Shown here piece after piece: positions 41,120 through 51,301 of a DNA stretch of 64,000 bases. The first letter of the stretch is position 1. Each line of letters starts with the position of its first letter. The DNA is from Klebsiella planticola ATCC 33531 (GTDB lineage: Bacteria > Pseudomonadota > Gammaproteobacteria > Enterobacterales > Enterobacteriaceae). The stretch covers positions 88,539 through 152,538 of the forward strand of contig NZ_JMPP01000003.1 of the NCBI RefSeq assembly GCF_000735435.1, given 5' to 3'. The notes under the pieces were generated by a model. It did not search any database. It saw only the letters and a program-made list of their open reading frames with translations, and was not told the origin of the DNA. The translations under genes and the position numbers were made by a program.

Positions 41120-43582
41120 TTAAACTCCTAACTTCCATGACAGGGTGCGCAACAGGTCAGCAAACACACCGGCCGCCGTGACGTCGTTACCTGCACCATA
41201 GCCGCGCAGCACCAGCGGCAGCGGCTGATAATAATGGCTGTAAAAGGCCAGGGCGTTTTCACCATTTTTCACTTTGTACAGCGGATCGTTACCGTCAACG
41301 GCGGCAATTTTCACGCGACAGGTCCCATCCTCTTCGATGTTACCGACGTAACGCAAGACTTTACCTTCATCACGTGCCTGGGCAACCCGGGAAGCAAACT
41401 CGTTATCCAGCGAAGGCAAGCGCGCCATAAAGCTCTCAACGTCGCCGCTGGCATCAAATTGTGCAGGCAGTACCGGTTCGACGACAATGTCAGACAGTTC
41501 CAGCTCACGGCCGGTTTCACGGGCCAGAATCAGCAGCTTGCGCGCAACATCGACGCCTGAAAGGTCGTCTCGCGGATCCGGTTCGGTATAGCCCATCTCG
41601 CGCGCCAGCGTTGTTGCCTCAGAGAGATTCATTCCCTCATCCAGCTTACCGAAAATAAACGACAGGGAGCCGGAAAGAATACCGGAGAAGTGCAGCAGCT
41701 CATCGCCGGCGTTCAGCAGGTTTTGCAGATTTTCAATTACCGGCAGACCGGCGCCAACGTTGGTGTCGTAGAGGAATTTACGTCGCGAACTGCTGGCGGC
41801 ATGGCGCAACTGATGGTAGTAATCCAGCGAAGAGGTATTGGCCTTTTTGTTCGGCGTCACCACGTGGAAACCTTCGCGCAGGAAATCGGCGTACTGATCG
41901 GCGACCGCCTGGCTGGAGGTACAGTCGACGATAACCGGGTTCAGCAGATGGTACTCCTTGACCAGGCGAATCAGACGGCCCAGGTTCAGCGACTCTTTCG
42001 CTTCGGCCAGCTCCGCGCGCCAGTTCTCGAGATTCAACCCGTGCACGTTAGTCAGCAGGGCCTGTGAATTCGCCACGCCGCAGACGCGCAGGTCGATATG
42101 TTTGTTCTTCAGCCAGCCCTGCTGACGCTTGATCTGTTCAATCAGCGCGCCGCCGACACCGCCGACACCGATAACAAAGACCTCAATGACCTGATCGGTG
42201 TTGAACAGCATCTGATGGGTCACGCGCACCCCGGTGGTCGCATCATCATTGCTGACCACAACGGAGATAGAGCGCTCAGAAGAGCCCTGGGCAATCGCCA
42301 CGATATTGATATTAGCGCGGGCCAGTGCGGCGAAGAACTTCGCCGAGATGCCGCGCAGCGTGCGCATACCGTCGCCCACTACGGAGATAATCGCCAGACG
42401 ATCCATGATCGATAGCGGCTCCAGCTGGCCCTCTTTCAGCTCCAGATAGAACTCGTCTTCCATTACCCGTTTTGCGCGCGCGCAGTCGCTCTGCGGTACG
42501 CAGAAACTGATGCTGTATTCCGATGACGACTGGGTAATCAGCACAACCGAAATTCCGGCGCGGGACATGGTGGCAAACACGCGAGCGGCCATACCGACCA
42601 TGCCTTTCATCCCCGGGCCGGAGACGTTGAACATCGCCATATTATTGAGGTTGGAGATGCCTTTGACCGGCAGACCGTCTTCATCAAGGCTGGCGCCGAT
42701 CAGCGTACCTGGCGCCTGCGGATTACCGGTATTCTTGATCAGGCAGGGAATCTGGAACTGAGCGATAGGAGCAATGGTGCGCGGATGCAGAACTTTCGCC
42801 CCGAAGTAGGATAGCTCCATCGCTTCCTGATATGACATCGACTTCAGCAGACGCGCATCGGGAACCTGACGCGGGTCGCAGGTATATACCCCATCGACGT
42901 CGGTCCAGATTTCACAACAGTCGGCGCGCAGGCAGGCGGCCAGCACGGCAGCAGAGTAGTCTGAGCCATTGCGTCCCAGCACCACCAGTTCCCCTTTTTC
43001 GTTACCAGCGGTAAATCCGGCCATCAGCACCATATGGTCGGATGGAATATGGCTGGCGGTAATGCGGCGGGTCGATTCAGCGATATCGACAGTGGATTCG
43101 AGGTAATGGCCAACGGCCAGCAGTTTTTCGACGGGGTTAATCACGCTAACTTTGTGACCGCGTGCTTCCAGCAGCCCCGCCATCACGGCGATAGACAGCT
43201 TCTCACCGCGGCAAATCAGCGCGGCGTTGACGCTATCGGGGCACTGACCAAGCAGGCTGATACCGTGCAACACGTGTTTAATCTGGGCAAACTCTTGCGC
43301 GACAAAGGCTTTCAGCTGTGCCAGCGGGAACCCCGGTTGCGCGTCGGCGAGGCCCTGCAGCAGTTCAGCAAAAATGCGTTCAGCGTCGGAGATATTGGTG
43401 AGCGCGTCCTGGCCGCCGATGGTTTTTTCAATCATTGCGACCAGATGGTTGGTAATTTTCGCCGGGGCAGACAGGACGGTTGCTACCTGCCCCTGCCTGG
43501 CATTGCTCTCCAGAATATCGGCAACCCGCAGAAAACGTTCTGCATTTGCCACTGATGTACCGCCGAACTTCAACACGCGCAT
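41120..43582 (-). CDS. thrA: bifunctional aspartokinase I / homoserine dehydrogenase I
   Basis: An 820-residue protein, the E. coli length. The N-terminal aspartokinase domain begins [14 protein letters not shown] regulatory ACT region (about 315-460) binds threonine for feedback inhibition. The C-terminal homoserine dehydrogenase has the NAD(P) loop [11 protein letters not shown] near residue 470 and the [16 protein letters not shown] signature. It performs the first and third steps from aspartate to threonine. The start at 43582 follows the attenuator; thrB begins one base after its stop. Confidence 0.98.
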   Translation of the reverse strand: MRVLKFGGTSVANAERFLRVADILESNARQGQVATVLSAPAKITNHLVAMIEKTIGGQDALTNISDAERIFAELLQGLADAQPGFPLAQLKAFVAQEFAQIKHVLHGISLLGQCPDSVNAALICRGEKLSIAVMAGLLEARGHKVSVINPVEKLLAVGHYLESTVDIAESTRRITASHIPSDHMVLMAGFTAGNEKGELVVLGRNGSDYSAAVLAACLRADCCEIWTDVDGVYTCDPRQVPDARLLKSMSYQEAMELSYFGAKVLHPRTIAPIAQFQIPCLIKNTGNPQAPGTLIGASLDEDGLPVKGISNLNNMAMFNVSGPGMKGMVGMAARVFATMSRAGISVVLITQSSSEYSISFCVPQSDCARAKRVMEDEFYLELKEGQLEPLSIMDRLAIISVVGDGMRTLRGISAKFFAALARANINIVAIAQGSSERSISVVVSNDDATTGVRVTHQMLFNTDQVIEVFVIGVGGVGGALIEQIKRQQGWLKNKHIDLRVCGVANSQALLTNVHGLNLENWRAELAEAKESLNLGRLIRLVKEYHLLNPVIVDCTSSQAVADQYADFLREGFHVVTPNKKANTSSLDYYHQLRHAASSSRRKFLYDTNVGAGLPVIENLQNLLNAGDELLHFSGILSGSLSFIFGKLDEGMNLSEATTLAREMGYTEPDPRDDLSGVDVARKLLILARETGRELELSDIVVEPVLPAQFDASGDVESFMARLPSLDNEFASRVAQARDEGKVLRYVGNIEEDGTCRVKIAAVDGNDPLYKVKNGENALAFYSHYYQPLPLVLRGYGAGNDVTAAGVFADLLRTLSWKLGV

Positions 43583-43608
43583 GGTTGTTACCCCTAGATT
43601 TTTTGTCG

Positions 43609-43646
43609 AAAAAAAAGCCCGCACTGTTCAGGTGCGGGCTTTTTTC
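43609..43646 (-). terminator. thr operon attenuator terminator
   Basis: On the reverse strand AGCCCGCAC and GTGCGGGCT pair and are followed by eight T, between the leader peptide gene and thrA. Ribosome stalling at Thr/Ile codons of the leader would prevent its formation. Confidence 0.95.
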
Positions 43647-43663
43647 TGTGTTTCCTGTACGCG

Positions 43664-43732
43664 TCAGCCCGCACCGTTACCTGTGGTAATGGTGATGGTG
43701 ATAATGGTTGTCATCATGCTGATGCGTTTCAT
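43664..43732 (-). CDS. thrL: thr operon leader peptide
   Basis: A 22-residue leader peptide beginning MKRISMMTTIIT and ending TTGNGAG. Six threonines and five isoleucines fall in residues 4-17, so translation senses charged tRNA-Thr and tRNA-Ile. It lies directly upstream of the attenuator hairpin (43609-43646) and about 150 bp before thrA. The E. coli leader has 21 residues and the same TTGNGAG end. The promoter block upstream (43775-43811) is also nearly identical to E. coli. Confidence 0.95.
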   Translation of the reverse strand: MKRISMMTTIITITITTGNGAG

Positions 43733-43774
43733 GGATGTTGTGTACTCTGTAATTTTTATCTGTCTGTGTCCTGT

Positions 43775-43811
43775 GCCTATATTGGTTAAAGTATCTGCCG
43801 GTTTAAGTCAA
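43775..43811 (-). promoter_or_regulatory. thrLABC promoter
   Basis: On the reverse strand TTGACT (43806-43811) is followed by the conserved block ACTTTAACCAATATAGGC, about 45-80 bp before thrL. The exact -10 (TAACCA at 17-bp spacing, or TATAGG further down) is not settled by sequence alone. Confidence 0.65.
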
Positions 43812-43944
43812 CGAATTTTTACATTTCACCCGTTTCACTGCAGCGGGTCAATGCGCCACAATGACCTGACAATTCACCTGAATTTGCGATACACCGCGCT
43901 TGATGCTGGCAGATATAACCATACTTAAAACTTATATCAGAACT

Positions 43945-44631
43945 TTACTCTGGCAGGTTTTTTTCAATGTCGTGCAGTAATCGGTGCAACATTGCCGTGT
44001 CTCGCTGCTCTAAAAGCCCAATTCGCTGCTGGAGCCAGTCGGTCAGTTTGAGGTCTTCAGCCACGCCCAGTCGGGTCAATAAATCGAGCGCCCGCAGACG
44101 CAATGCCTGCAGCTGATTTTCATCGACGCTGGCAGAAACGGCCGACGCCTGCTGAACCAGGGTACTCAATTGATAGCAATAGACCATCACCGACTGCCCT
44201 AAGTTAAGCGAAGGATAGTCGGCCACCATCGGCACGCCTGTCAGCACATCGGCAAGAGCCAGCTCTTCGTTGGTAAGTCCGGAATCTTCCCGACCAAAGA
44301 CCAGCGCCGCATGGTTCATCCACCCGGCTTTCTCCGCCATCAGCGGCAGCAGCTGCTGCGGCGTGGCGTAGTAATGGAAACGCGCCCGGCTACGGGCCGT
44401 TGTCGCCACGGTAAAGTCAACGTCATGCAGCGCCTGTTCCAGCGTTGGATAAGTGCTTATGTTATCGAGAATATCTCCGGAACCATGCGCAACCCAACGC
44501 GCCGCAGGCTGAAGGTGGGCATCGCTGTCAACGATACGCAGGTCGCGAAAACCCATCGTTTTCATCGCGCGTGCCGCCGCGCCAACGTTTTCTGCCCTGG
44601 CCGGGGCGACTAATACAATAGATACGTGCAT
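43945..44631 (-). CDS. yjtD: SPOUT-family tRNA/rRNA methyltransferase, YjtD (TrmJ-like)
   Basis: A 228-residue protein, the length of E. coli YjtD. The SpoU/SPOUT methyltransferase fold is recognisable from the N-terminal VLVAPARAENVGAAARAMKT, the FGREDSGLTNEEL motif and the SLNLGQSVMVYCYQL motif, which form the knotted SAM site. Its RNA target is not known; TrmJ (2'-O-methylation of tRNA position 32) is the nearest characterised relative. It lies between thrL and arcA as in E. coli. Confidence 0.93.
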   Translation of the reverse strand: MHVSIVLVAPARAENVGAAARAMKTMGFRDLRIVDSDAHLQPAARWVAHGSGDILDNISTYPTLEQALHDVDFTVATTARSRARFHYYATPQQLLPLMAEKAGWMNHAALVFGREDSGLTNEELALADVLTGVPMVADYPSLNLGQSVMVYCYQLSTLVQQASAVSASVDENQLQALRLRALDLLTRLGVAEDLKLTDWLQQRIGLLEQRDTAMLHRLLHDIEKNLPE

Positions 44632-44972
44632 GCTGGCTCTCTTCTACTCTCTCACGCGGCGAAAATGAAAATTATCCCCATTTTACGCGGCGAAAATTTA
44701 CAAATTTGCAACAAAAATCACTAAAATTGCGCGTTATTACCCATAAAAAAGCCTAAACTGTTTCCAACGAACCACGGGACGGAGTATGTTAACAGAACGC
44801 ATTTATCCATATGTTTGCCAATGATATTTGTCGCAACCGCGCTGAACGTTCATTGGATTCAACATGTTTATCAATTTACCAGCGCAACCATTTGAGCAGT
44901 GTAAGATTTGTGACTATAAATAGCATTTCAATGCAATGATTTCACAAGACTGTTAACGTGCTACAATTGAAT

Positions 44973-44986
44973 TTGATATATGTCAA
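44973..44986. promoter_or_regulatory. FNR-box candidate before arcA
   Basis: TTGATATATGTCAA matches the FNR consensus TTGAT-N4-ATCAA at nine of ten defined positions. FNR activates arcA anaerobically in E. coli. It lies 278-291 bp upstream of the arcA start. Confidence 0.65.
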
Positions 44987-45027
44987 CGAAGCGTAGTTTT
45001 ATGGGGTGTTCAGCCTCTCTTAGCCTG

Positions 45028-45168
45028 TTATATTGCTGTTAAAATGGTTAGGATGACAGCCGTTTTTGACACCGTCGGGTCCAGAGGGAAAGTACCCACG
45101 ACCAAGCTAATGATGTTGTTGACGTTGATGGAAAGTGCATCAAGAACGCAATTACGTACTTTAGTCAT
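45028..45168 (-). CDS. yjjY: small protein YjjY, antisense to the arcA leader
   Basis: A 46-residue open frame beginning MTKVRNCVLDALSINVNNII and ending TAVILTILTAI, almost identical to the annotated E. coli YjjY. It lies wholly inside the arcA 5' region on the opposite strand. No function is known. Because the same bases also form the arcA leader, the conservation could reflect RNA or promoter function rather than a translated protein. No strong Shine-Dalgarno is apparent before the ATG. Confidence 0.55.
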   Translation of the reverse strand: MTKVRNCVLDALSINVNNIISLVVGTFPLDPTVSKTAVILTILTAI

Positions 45169-45263
45169 GTTACGCCGGGCATGTTAATTTGCGACATGTA
45201 CCAGGCAGGTCAGGGACTTTGGTACTTCCTGTTTCGATTTAGTTGGCAATTTAGGTAGCAAAC

Positions 45264-45980
45264 ATGCAGACCCCGCACATTCTTATCGTTGAAGACGAGT
45301 TGGTAACACGCAACACGTTAAAAAGTATTTTCGAAGCAGAAGGTTATGATGTGTTCGAAGCGACCGATGGCGCGGAAATGCATCAGATCCTGTCTGAAAA
45401 TGATATCAACCTGGTGATCATGGATATCAACCTGCCAGGTAAAAATGGTCTCCTGTTAGCGCGTGAACTGCGTGAACAGGCTGACGTCGCGCTGATGTTC
45501 CTGACCGGCCGCGATAACGAAGTTGATAAGATTCTGGGCCTCGAAATCGGCGCTGATGACTATATCACTAAACCGTTCAACCCTCGTGAACTGACCATTC
45601 GCGCACGTAACCTCCTCTCCCGTACCATGAATCTGGGTACCGTGAGCGAAGAGCGTCGCAGCGTAGAAAGCTACAAGTTCAACGGCTGGGAACTGGATAT
45701 CAATAGCCGTTCGCTGGTCAGCCCGAATGGTGAGCAGTACAAGCTGCCGCGCAGTGAATTCCGCGCGATGCTGCACTTCTGCGAAAACCCGGGCAAGATC
45801 CAGTCACGTGCTGAACTGCTGAAGAAAATGACCGGCCGTGAGCTTAAGCCGCACGACCGTACCGTTGACGTGACCATCCGTCGCATTCGTAAGCATTTCG
45901 AGTCTACTCCGGATACTCCGGAAATCATCGCCACGATTCACGGCGAAGGTTATCGCTTCTGCGGCGACCTGCAGGAATAA
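45264..45980 (+). CDS. arcA: two-component response regulator ArcA
   Basis: A 238-residue OmpR-family response regulator, the E. coli length. The receiver domain has the phospho-acceptor Asp54 (VIMDINLPG) and Lys in [11 protein letters not shown]; the C-terminal winged helix contains [14 protein letters not shown]. Phosphorylated by ArcB under low oxygen, it represses respiratory and TCA-cycle genes. It is monocistronic, with a long leader upstream and a strong terminator shared with creA downstream. E. coli creBCD are not present next to it. Confidence 0.99.
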   Translation: MQTPHILIVEDELVTRNTLKSIFEAEGYDVFEATDGAEMHQILSENDINLVIMDINLPGKNGLLLARELREQADVALMFLTGRDNEVDKILGLEIGADDYITKPFNPRELTIRARNLLSRTMNLGTVSEERRSVESYKFNGWELDINSRSLVSPNGEQYKLPRSEFRAMLHFCENPGKIQSRAELLKKMTGRELKPHDRTVDVTIRRIRKHFESTPDTPEIIATIHGEGYRFCGDLQE

Positions 45981-46006
45981 CATTCGTTTTCCTGCTCCCG
46001 CAACGT

Positions 46007-46036
46007 AAAAACGGCGCTTAATGCGCCGTTTTTTTT
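46007..46036. terminator. rho-independent terminator between arcA and creA
   Basis: ACGGCGC and GCGCCGT pair around TTAAT, with A-rich left and T-rich right flanks, so it can end both convergent transcripts. Confidence 0.93.
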
Positions 46037-46067
46037 ATGTGCGAATCGGATGCTACGATGCGCCGCG

Positions 46068-46541
46068 TTATTTATTCCACGGCATGATAGGCACGGCGCT
46101 GAGCGCATTCTTCGGTGAACCGTCAACGACTTTATCCGAATAGCTCAGGTAGATCAGCGCATTACGTTTGCTATCGTAAAAACGGACCACCTGCAGCTTT
46201 TTAAACACCAGCGAAGTACGTTTCTGGAAAACCACGTCGCCCTGCGACTTACCGTTTTTGATTTTATCGTTCAGTTCGATCGGCCCTACCTGCTGGCAAG
46301 AAATCGCCGCATCTGACGTATCTTCCGCCAGACCCAGACCACCCTTAATCCCGCCGGTTTTCGCCCGGCTGATATAGCACGTCACGTTCTGCACATCCGG
46401 ATCGTCGAAGGCCTCAACGACGATTTTATGATCCGGACCAAAGAATTTGAATACGGTATCTACGGAGCCAATTTGTTCCGCCTGTGCCACCTGACATCCC
46501 GCCAGTAAAAGCAGCCCCGCAACTAACCTCTTGTATTTCAT
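46068..46541 (-). CDS. creA: CreA family periplasmic protein
   Basis: A 157-residue exported protein, the length of E. coli CreA. A signal peptide covers about residues 1-21 (ending AQAEQ). The mature part holds the family block [20 protein letters not shown] and two cysteines (one in [13 protein letters not shown]) that could form a disulfide. Function is unknown. In E. coli creA heads the creABCD group; here only creA is found between rob and arcA. Confidence 0.95.
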   Translation of the reverse strand: MKYKRLVAGLLLLAGCQVAQAEQIGSVDTVFKFFGPDHKIVVEAFDDPDVQNVTCYISRAKTGGIKGGLGLAEDTSDAAISCQQVGPIELNDKIKNGKSQGDVVFQKRTSLVFKKLQVVRFYDSKRNALIYLSYSDKVVDGSPKNALSAVPIMPWNK

Positions 46542-46754
46542 ATTGTTACCATTTTCTTAAAATTTTGCTGAGCGATGATTATAGACTCAGCGGAAAAGGT
46601 TTATAGATCACAGCGTTACCAAAACAGCTAAAAAACCTGCTGACAAATCGCATTTATAAGCAAAAAAAACACTGAATGCTAAAACATCAAAAAATGCTAT
46701 TATCCGCTACCTTACTTAGTAGCAGGCACCTGAGTTTAAGGATGAGGACATTTT

Positions 46755-47624
46755 ATGGATCAAGCAGGGATTATTCGCGATCTCCTTAGCTGGCTGGAAG
46801 GTCACCTGGATCAACCGCTCTCACTAGATAATGTGGCAGCCAAGGCCGGTTATTCCAAGTGGCATTTGCAAAGAATGTTTAAAGACGTGACCGGCCAAGC
46901 CATCGGTGCCTATATTCGCGCTCGCCGTTTATCAAAATCAGCGGTCGCCCTGCGCCTGACCGCCCGCCCGATTCTCGACATTGCGCTACAGTATCGTTTT
47001 GACTCGCAGCAGACCTTCACCCGCGCGTTTAAAAAGCAGTTTTCGTTAACGCCGGCGCTGTACCGCCGCTCTCCTGACTGGAGCTCTTACGGGATGCGTC
47101 CCCCGCTGCGCCTGGGTGAATTCACGATGCCGCAGCATGAGTTCGTCACCCTGAGCAATACCCAGCTGATTGGCATCACTCAGAGCTACACCTGCAAGCT
47201 GGAGGAAATCTCCGACTTCCGTAACCAGATGCGCGTTCAGTTCTGGCGTGATTTCCTCGGCAATTCACCGTCGATTCCGCCCACGCTGTACGGTCTGCAC
47301 GAACCGCGTCCTAGTCTCGAGAAAGATGACGAGCAAGAGGTCTTCTACACCACTGCGCTGACGCCGGAGATGGCCAACGGCCACCTGCACAACTCCCATC
47401 CGATCATTCTGGAAGGCGGCGAGTATGTGATGTTCACTTATGAAGGGTTAGGAAGCGGACTGCAGGAGTTTATCCTGACGGTGTACGGCACCTGCATGCC
47501 AATGCTGAACCTTACCCGCCGCAAAGGTCTGGATATCGAACGCTTCTTCCCTGAGGATGAAAGCCGGGATCAAGAAACGCCGATTCAGCTGCGTTGCGAA
47601 TACCTGATCCCGATTCGTCGTTAA
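46755..47624 (+). CDS. rob: AraC/XylS-family regulator Rob
   Basis: A 289-residue protein, the E. coli length. The N-terminal ~110 residues are the MarA/SoxS-like double helix-turn-helix (GYSKWHLQRMFKDVTGQAIG and DIALQYRFDSQQTFTRAFKK); the C-terminal part is a GyrI-like ligand-binding domain. It activates the mar/sox/rob regulon for antibiotic, superoxide and solvent resistance, responding to bile salts and fatty acids in E. coli. It is divergent from creA, and its stop overlaps the convergent gpmB stop by 4 bp. Confidence 0.97.
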   Translation: MDQAGIIRDLLSWLEGHLDQPLSLDNVAAKAGYSKWHLQRMFKDVTGQAIGAYIRARRLSKSAVALRLTARPILDIALQYRFDSQQTFTRAFKKQFSLTPALYRRSPDWSSYGMRPPLRLGEFTMPQHEFVTLSNTQLIGITQSYTCKLEEISDFRNQMRVQFWRDFLGNSPSIPPTLYGLHEPRPSLEKDDEQEVFYTTALTPEMANGHLHNSHPIILEGGEYVMFTYEGLGSGLQEFILTVYGTCMPMLNLTRRKGLDIERFFPEDESRDQETPIQLRCEYLIPIRR

Positions 47625-48268
47625 CGCTGTAGTTCATCCATCGCGGGGGCGTCAAGATGCGACACATCCCCCGCGGTTTCCACGACCCAGCCCGATGCCA
47701 GCCACAGACTCTGCTGATAATCAACGCGAGAAATTGAGCAGTTACGCAGACGCAGGCGGCGTTCCGCGTGTGCCGGCAGCCCCAGAATCGTACTGACCAG
47801 ACAGCCCAGCGCAATACCGTGGCTCACCAGCAGCGGCCTGCTTCCGGCAGGCAGTTCCAGGCAGGACGCCAGTGCCGCGTGCATACGCTCACTCAGCTCC
47901 AGCATCGACTCCCCCTGTGGGATACGGCCGTCCGGGGTCCCATCAACCAACCGGCGACGCCACTCTTCTTCTTCCTCGCTCAGCGAGTCGATATGACGTT
48001 TTTCAAGAACCCCCATATCCAGCTCACGCAGCCGTGAATCAAGGATGACATCGCAACCGCAGGCTTCCGCGATAATCTCTGCCGTCCGGCGCGTGCGCCC
48101 CAAATCGCTGGCAATGATATGCGTAATGCCCAGCGTTCTGGCACGTTCGCCGACCTGCCAGGCCTGGCGCTCGCCGTGAGGGGTTAACGGGCTGTCTGAC
48201 TGGCCCTGAATGCGCCGCTCGGCGTTCCACTGCGTTTCGCCATGGCGAACAAGGTGTACCTGTAACAT
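47621..48268 (-). CDS. gpmB: histidine phosphatase family protein GpmB
   Basis: A 215-residue member of the phosphoglycerate mutase-like histidine phosphatase family, the E. coli GpmB length. The phosphohistidine His9 is in VRHGETQWN. Although named phosphoglycerate mutase 2, a general phosphatase role is more likely from the family. The start MLQVHLVRHG at 48268 gives the normal N-terminus. It is convergent with rob and divergent from yjjX. Confidence 0.94.
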   Translation of the reverse strand: MLQVHLVRHGETQWNAERRIQGQSDSPLTPHGERQAWQVGERARTLGITHIIASDLGRTRRTAEIIAEACGCDVILDSRLRELDMGVLEKRHIDSLSEEEEEWRRRLVDGTPDGRIPQGESMLELSERMHAALASCLELPAGSRPLLVSHGIALGCLVSTILGLPAHAERRLRLRNCSISRVDYQQSLWLASGWVVETAGDVSHLDAPAMDELQR

Positions 48269-48381
48269 GCTATTTTTCCGTTCTGTGCTCTTCACAATTT
48301 CGGTTGCCGGCGTCGCGCGCTGCAACGAAAACGATTTGGAGTATACTGCGATGACGTAAATTTATTCTGAGTTGTTTGATT

Positions 48382-48897
48382 ATGCACCATGTTGTCTCAG
48401 CTACCACTAATCCCGCCAAAATTCAGGCAATTCTACAGGCTTTTAACGAGATCTTCGGCGAAGGATCCTGCCACATTGAGTCCGTCTCCGTCGAGAGTGG
48501 CGTGCCGGAACAGCCGTTTGGTAACGAGGAAACGCGTGCTGGCGCACGAAACAGGGTCGCCAATGCGCGCGCCGTGCAGCCAAATGCCGACTTCTGGGTC
48601 GCCATTGAAGCCGGGATCGACGAAGGCAGCACCTTTAGCTGGGTAGTGATTGAGGATCATCATCAGCGCGGCGAAGCGCGCTCGGCGACGCTGCCGCTGC
48701 CGGCGGTGATTCTGGAAAAAGTGCGTGCCGGGGAAGCGCTAGGGCCGGTGATGTCACAGCATACCGGCATTGATGAAATTGGCCGTAAAGAAGGGGCTAT
48801 CGGCGTCTTTACCGCCGGGAAGCTCACGCGCAGCAGCGTCTACCACCAGGCGGTAGTACTGGCATTAAGCCCGTTCCATAACCTTATTTACCGTTAA
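48382..48897 (+). CDS. yjjX: inosine/xanthosine triphosphatase YjjX
   Basis: A 171-residue house-cleaning nucleotide phosphatase (170 in E. coli) that removes ITP and XTP. The N-terminal [18 protein letters not shown] and the central [11 protein letters not shown] and [11 protein letters not shown] motifs are conserved. The start at 48382 (MHHVVSATT) is preferred to the TTG two codons upstream. Its 3' end overlaps the convergent trpR gene by 14 bp, as these genes are also tail to tail in E. coli. Confidence 0.95.
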   Translation: MHHVVSATTNPAKIQAILQAFNEIFGEGSCHIESVSVESGVPEQPFGNEETRAGARNRVANARAVQPNADFWVAIEAGIDEGSTFSWVVIEDHHQRGEARSATLPLPAVILEKVRAGEALGPVMSQHTGIDEIGRKEGAIGVFTAGKLTRSSVYHQAVVLALSPFHNLIYR

Positions 48898-49210
48898 GCA
48901 GCGCCTGCTCCAGCCACTGTCGCAGCTCGGGTGGCGCGGATTTCAGACTGTTAGAACCACGGGTAATGGTGGCAATCCCGGCGCCGAGCTCGCTTTTGAG
49001 CTCGCGCTGGCTCATCTCGCCACGCAGCAACTCTTCAATGATCCGTACGCGCGTGCCCAGCGCCTCGCGCTCGTCGGGCGTCAGCATTAATTGCAGCAAT
49101 GGCAGATGCAGATCGTCGGCGTACGCCTGCTGGAGTAACGCCACAAAGCGAAGCCATTCCTGATGACGCTGTTCGGCTACAGCCGCTGAATAAGGGGATT
49201 GTTGGGTCAT
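48884..49210 (-). CDS. trpR: trp operon repressor
   Basis: A 108-residue repressor, the E. coli length. The helix-turn-helix is around [20 protein letters not shown] (about residues 66-85). Bound to tryptophan it represses trpEDCBA, aroH, mtr and its own gene; a matching operator lies at 49259-49276, 49-66 bp before the start at 49210. It lies between yjjX and slt as in E. coli. Confidence 0.98.
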   Translation of the reverse strand: MTQQSPYSAAVAEQRHQEWLRFVALLQQAYADDLHLPLLQLMLTPDEREALGTRVRIIEELLRGEMSQRELKSELGAGIATITRGSNSLKSAPPELRQWLEQALLNGK

Positions 49211-49258
49211 GTTACGCCGCCATGTTGAGACAGGCGACCAAGGCCGCCTGTCGAATGT

Positions 49259-49276
49259 ACTCATTAACGAGTACAA
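49259..49276. promoter_or_regulatory. trp operator of trpR
   Basis: GTACTCATTAACGAGTAC is an imperfect 18-bp palindrome (one mismatched pair) with the GTACTC/GAGTAC arms of the E. coli trpR operator, just upstream of trpR, indicating autoregulation. Confidence 0.85.
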
Positions 49277-49363
49277 AGCATAACATACTCCGGTCAATAC
49301 TCTATGGGTTTCGCGTCACAGCGCGGCGTTCAGCCCGTTTTGTCCCGCGCAATCCGCTGAGTA

Positions 49364-51301
49364 TCAGTAACGCTGCTGCCACTCTGCATCGCTCAGCATG
49401 GGGGCTTTCTGCCCCATAAAGTAACGGTAATAGGCATCGTAGGAGAGCACGTTCTTCACATAACCCCGCGTTTCCGAGAACGGGATACTCTCGATAAATG
49501 CCACCGCATCGATTCGCCCGGCGCTATTGCCCTGCCAGGTCCGAACCCGCCCCGGACCGGCGTTGTAGGCCGCGGAAGCATAGATGCGGTTATTGCCAAA
49601 CTGCTGGTAAACATACTGCAGATAGCTGGTGCCGATATTGATATTGGTCTCGGGATCCAGCAGCTGCGACGGGCTGCTGTAGCCAGGGATACTGAACATA
49701 CTCACCGTATGGGTCGCCGTACCCGGCATGATTTGCATCAGGCCGCTGGCGCCAACCGGAGAGCGGACTTTCGGGTTCCACGCGCTCTCCTGGCGAGCAA
49801 TCGCCATCGCATAGCTCTGCGGGATAGCTTTGCCGCTGATATAGCGCGCGAAGAGATCGTTGTAGGCCAGCGGGAAGCGTTCTTCCAGCTGGTCCCACAG
49901 CTTCCCGGCGATAGTCGCCTGAACGCTGAGATCCCACCAGTGCTGGTTGAATGCATAGCGCGCCAGCTGCGCCTGCTGATCTTTCGTCCGGCTGGTCACC
50001 AGATTTGCCCATTCGCTGCGGGCGGTGTTGTCCATATTCCAGTACATCAACTCGCGTACCCGGGCCATTTCCGGCCCGGAGGTCAGCGCAGGATCGAGAT
50101 TCTCTGGCGCTTTATCGATCCGGAAGGTGAAATCCTCTCCCAGACGCTGAGCGGCAATCATCGGGTAGAACCCGCGCTGCTGCATCAACGAACGGAGAAT
50201 CGCTTTTGCTTCGTCGTCACGCCCGCGCTCCAGCAGCAGATCCGCCTGCCAATAGCGCCACTCATCTTTCTCTTTCGCTTCCATCGGCAGGCGCGCCAGC
50301 CAGGTATTCAACCCGTGGCGGTCCCCGGCGCCCAGCGCCATTCGCACCCGGCGCTCTACTAGCGCAGTGGATTGCGAGCGCATAATAGCGTCATCGCGCC
50401 AGACGGCCTGCTCTTCGGTCACATCGTTGCCCATCAGGCGCCAGGCAACGATATCCCGCAGCTCCTGGGTTTGATCTTCATTCAGCTTCTGTGCCTGCAC
50501 CAATGACGGAATCATCAGCCGGGCGTTTTCGACATCCTGGCGCGCCACGCTGGCGAAGGCCACCGCCGCCATCTGGCGGGTGAAGTCCGTCGCCCCGGTG
50601 GTGCGGGCGAAGGTCATCACGGTATTCGGATCGTTTGCCAGCGCCACCACCGCTGACGAAATCGTCTGGTATTCAGGCGGCATCTGCTGCGCCAGCACGC
50701 TGACCAGGCCGGTGTTACCCGCCTTCATCGCCAGGCGGATACGCTCAAGATATGCCAACGGATCCTGCTTGCCGGAGGAACGCCAGGCGCTAAACAGCGC
50801 ATCGCAGGCATTAGGCTGGCTTTTACCGCTCAGCCACAGCGTTTTCGCGCCGTCCCAGGCTTCCTGCGCCTGGCCCACGCTCAGCTTCGCATAGTAGTAA
50901 TTACACTGCGCTTCGGTGCTGGCGGGTTTTTCCGGGCTAAACGCCAGCAGTCCGCTCCAGTCGGTACGCCGCGCCAGCTCGTTAACAAAGCGCGATTTCA
51001 GGGTGCGCGCCGGCGGCAGCGTCGGGTTCGCTTCAATGAAGTTTTTCACCACCAGCGTCGGCTGGTTCATCAGATCGTCGGTGATCTGCCGGTACTGAAG
51101 ATAGGGGTACAGCGGATAGGTGGTCAGCGTAGGCATAAGCTGTTCGACAACGGACATCTGCCGGCTATCCCATGCCTGCTTAATTTGAGCGTAGCGGCTG
51201 CGCTGTTCATCCAGTGAATCCGCATGTGCCAACTGGCTGAGCGTCAGCAGACTCACGCTGGCCGCCAGAAGACGCCATGCCATCGTTTTGGCTTTTTCCA
51301 C
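49364..51301 (-). CDS. slt: soluble lytic murein transglycosylase (Slt70)
   Basis: A 645-residue periplasmic enzyme, the E. coli length. A signal peptide covers residues 1-27 (ending LAHAD). The long alpha-helical U and L domains follow, and the C-terminal lysozyme-like domain has the catalytic Glu in ARQESAWNPK near residue 505, with GASGLMQIMPGTA and AAYNAGPGRV. It cleaves peptidoglycan to 1,6-anhydromuropeptides and degrades uncrosslinked strands. It is divergent from ettA across 233 bp. Confidence 0.98.
   Translation of the reverse strand: MEKAKTMAWRLLAASVSLLTLSQLAHADSLDEQRSRYAQIKQAWDSRQMSVVEQLMPTLTTYPLYPYLQYRQITDDLMNQPTLVVKNFIEANPTLPPARTLKSRFVNELARRTDWSGLLAFSPEKPASTEAQCNYYYAKLSVGQAQEAWDGAKTLWLSGKSQPNACDALFSAWRSSGKQDPLAYLERIRLAMKAGNTGLVSVLAQQMPPEYQTISSAVVALANDPNTVMTFARTTGATDFTRQMAAVAFASVARQDVENARLMIPSLVQAQKLNEDQTQELRDIVAWRLMGNDVTEEQAVWRDDAIMRSQSTALVERRVRMALGAGDRHGLNTWLARLPMEAKEKDEWRYWQADLLLERGRDDEAKAILRSLMQQRGFYPMIAAQRLGEDFTFRIDKAPENLDPALTSGPEMARVRELMYWNMDNTARSEWANLVTSRTKDQQAQLARYAFNQHWWDLSVQATIAGKLWDQLEERFPLAYNDLFARYISGKAIPQSYAMAIARQESAWNPKVRSPVGASGLMQIMPGTATHTVSMFSIPGYSSPSQLLDPETNINIGTSYLQYVYQQFGNNRIYASAAYNAGPGRVRTWQGNSAGRIDAVAFIESIPFSETRGYVKNVLSYDAYYRYFMGQKAPMLSDAEWQQRY

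Larger units (their letters stand above)
44632..45263. other. yjtD-arcA intergenic region (632 bp)
   Basis: This long region is the arcA promoter and 5' leader. It includes an FNR-like box at 44973-44986 and, on the opposite strand, the small open frame yjjY. The left part is AT-rich with no gene. E. coli also has an unusually long multi-promoter leader here. Confidence 0.6.
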
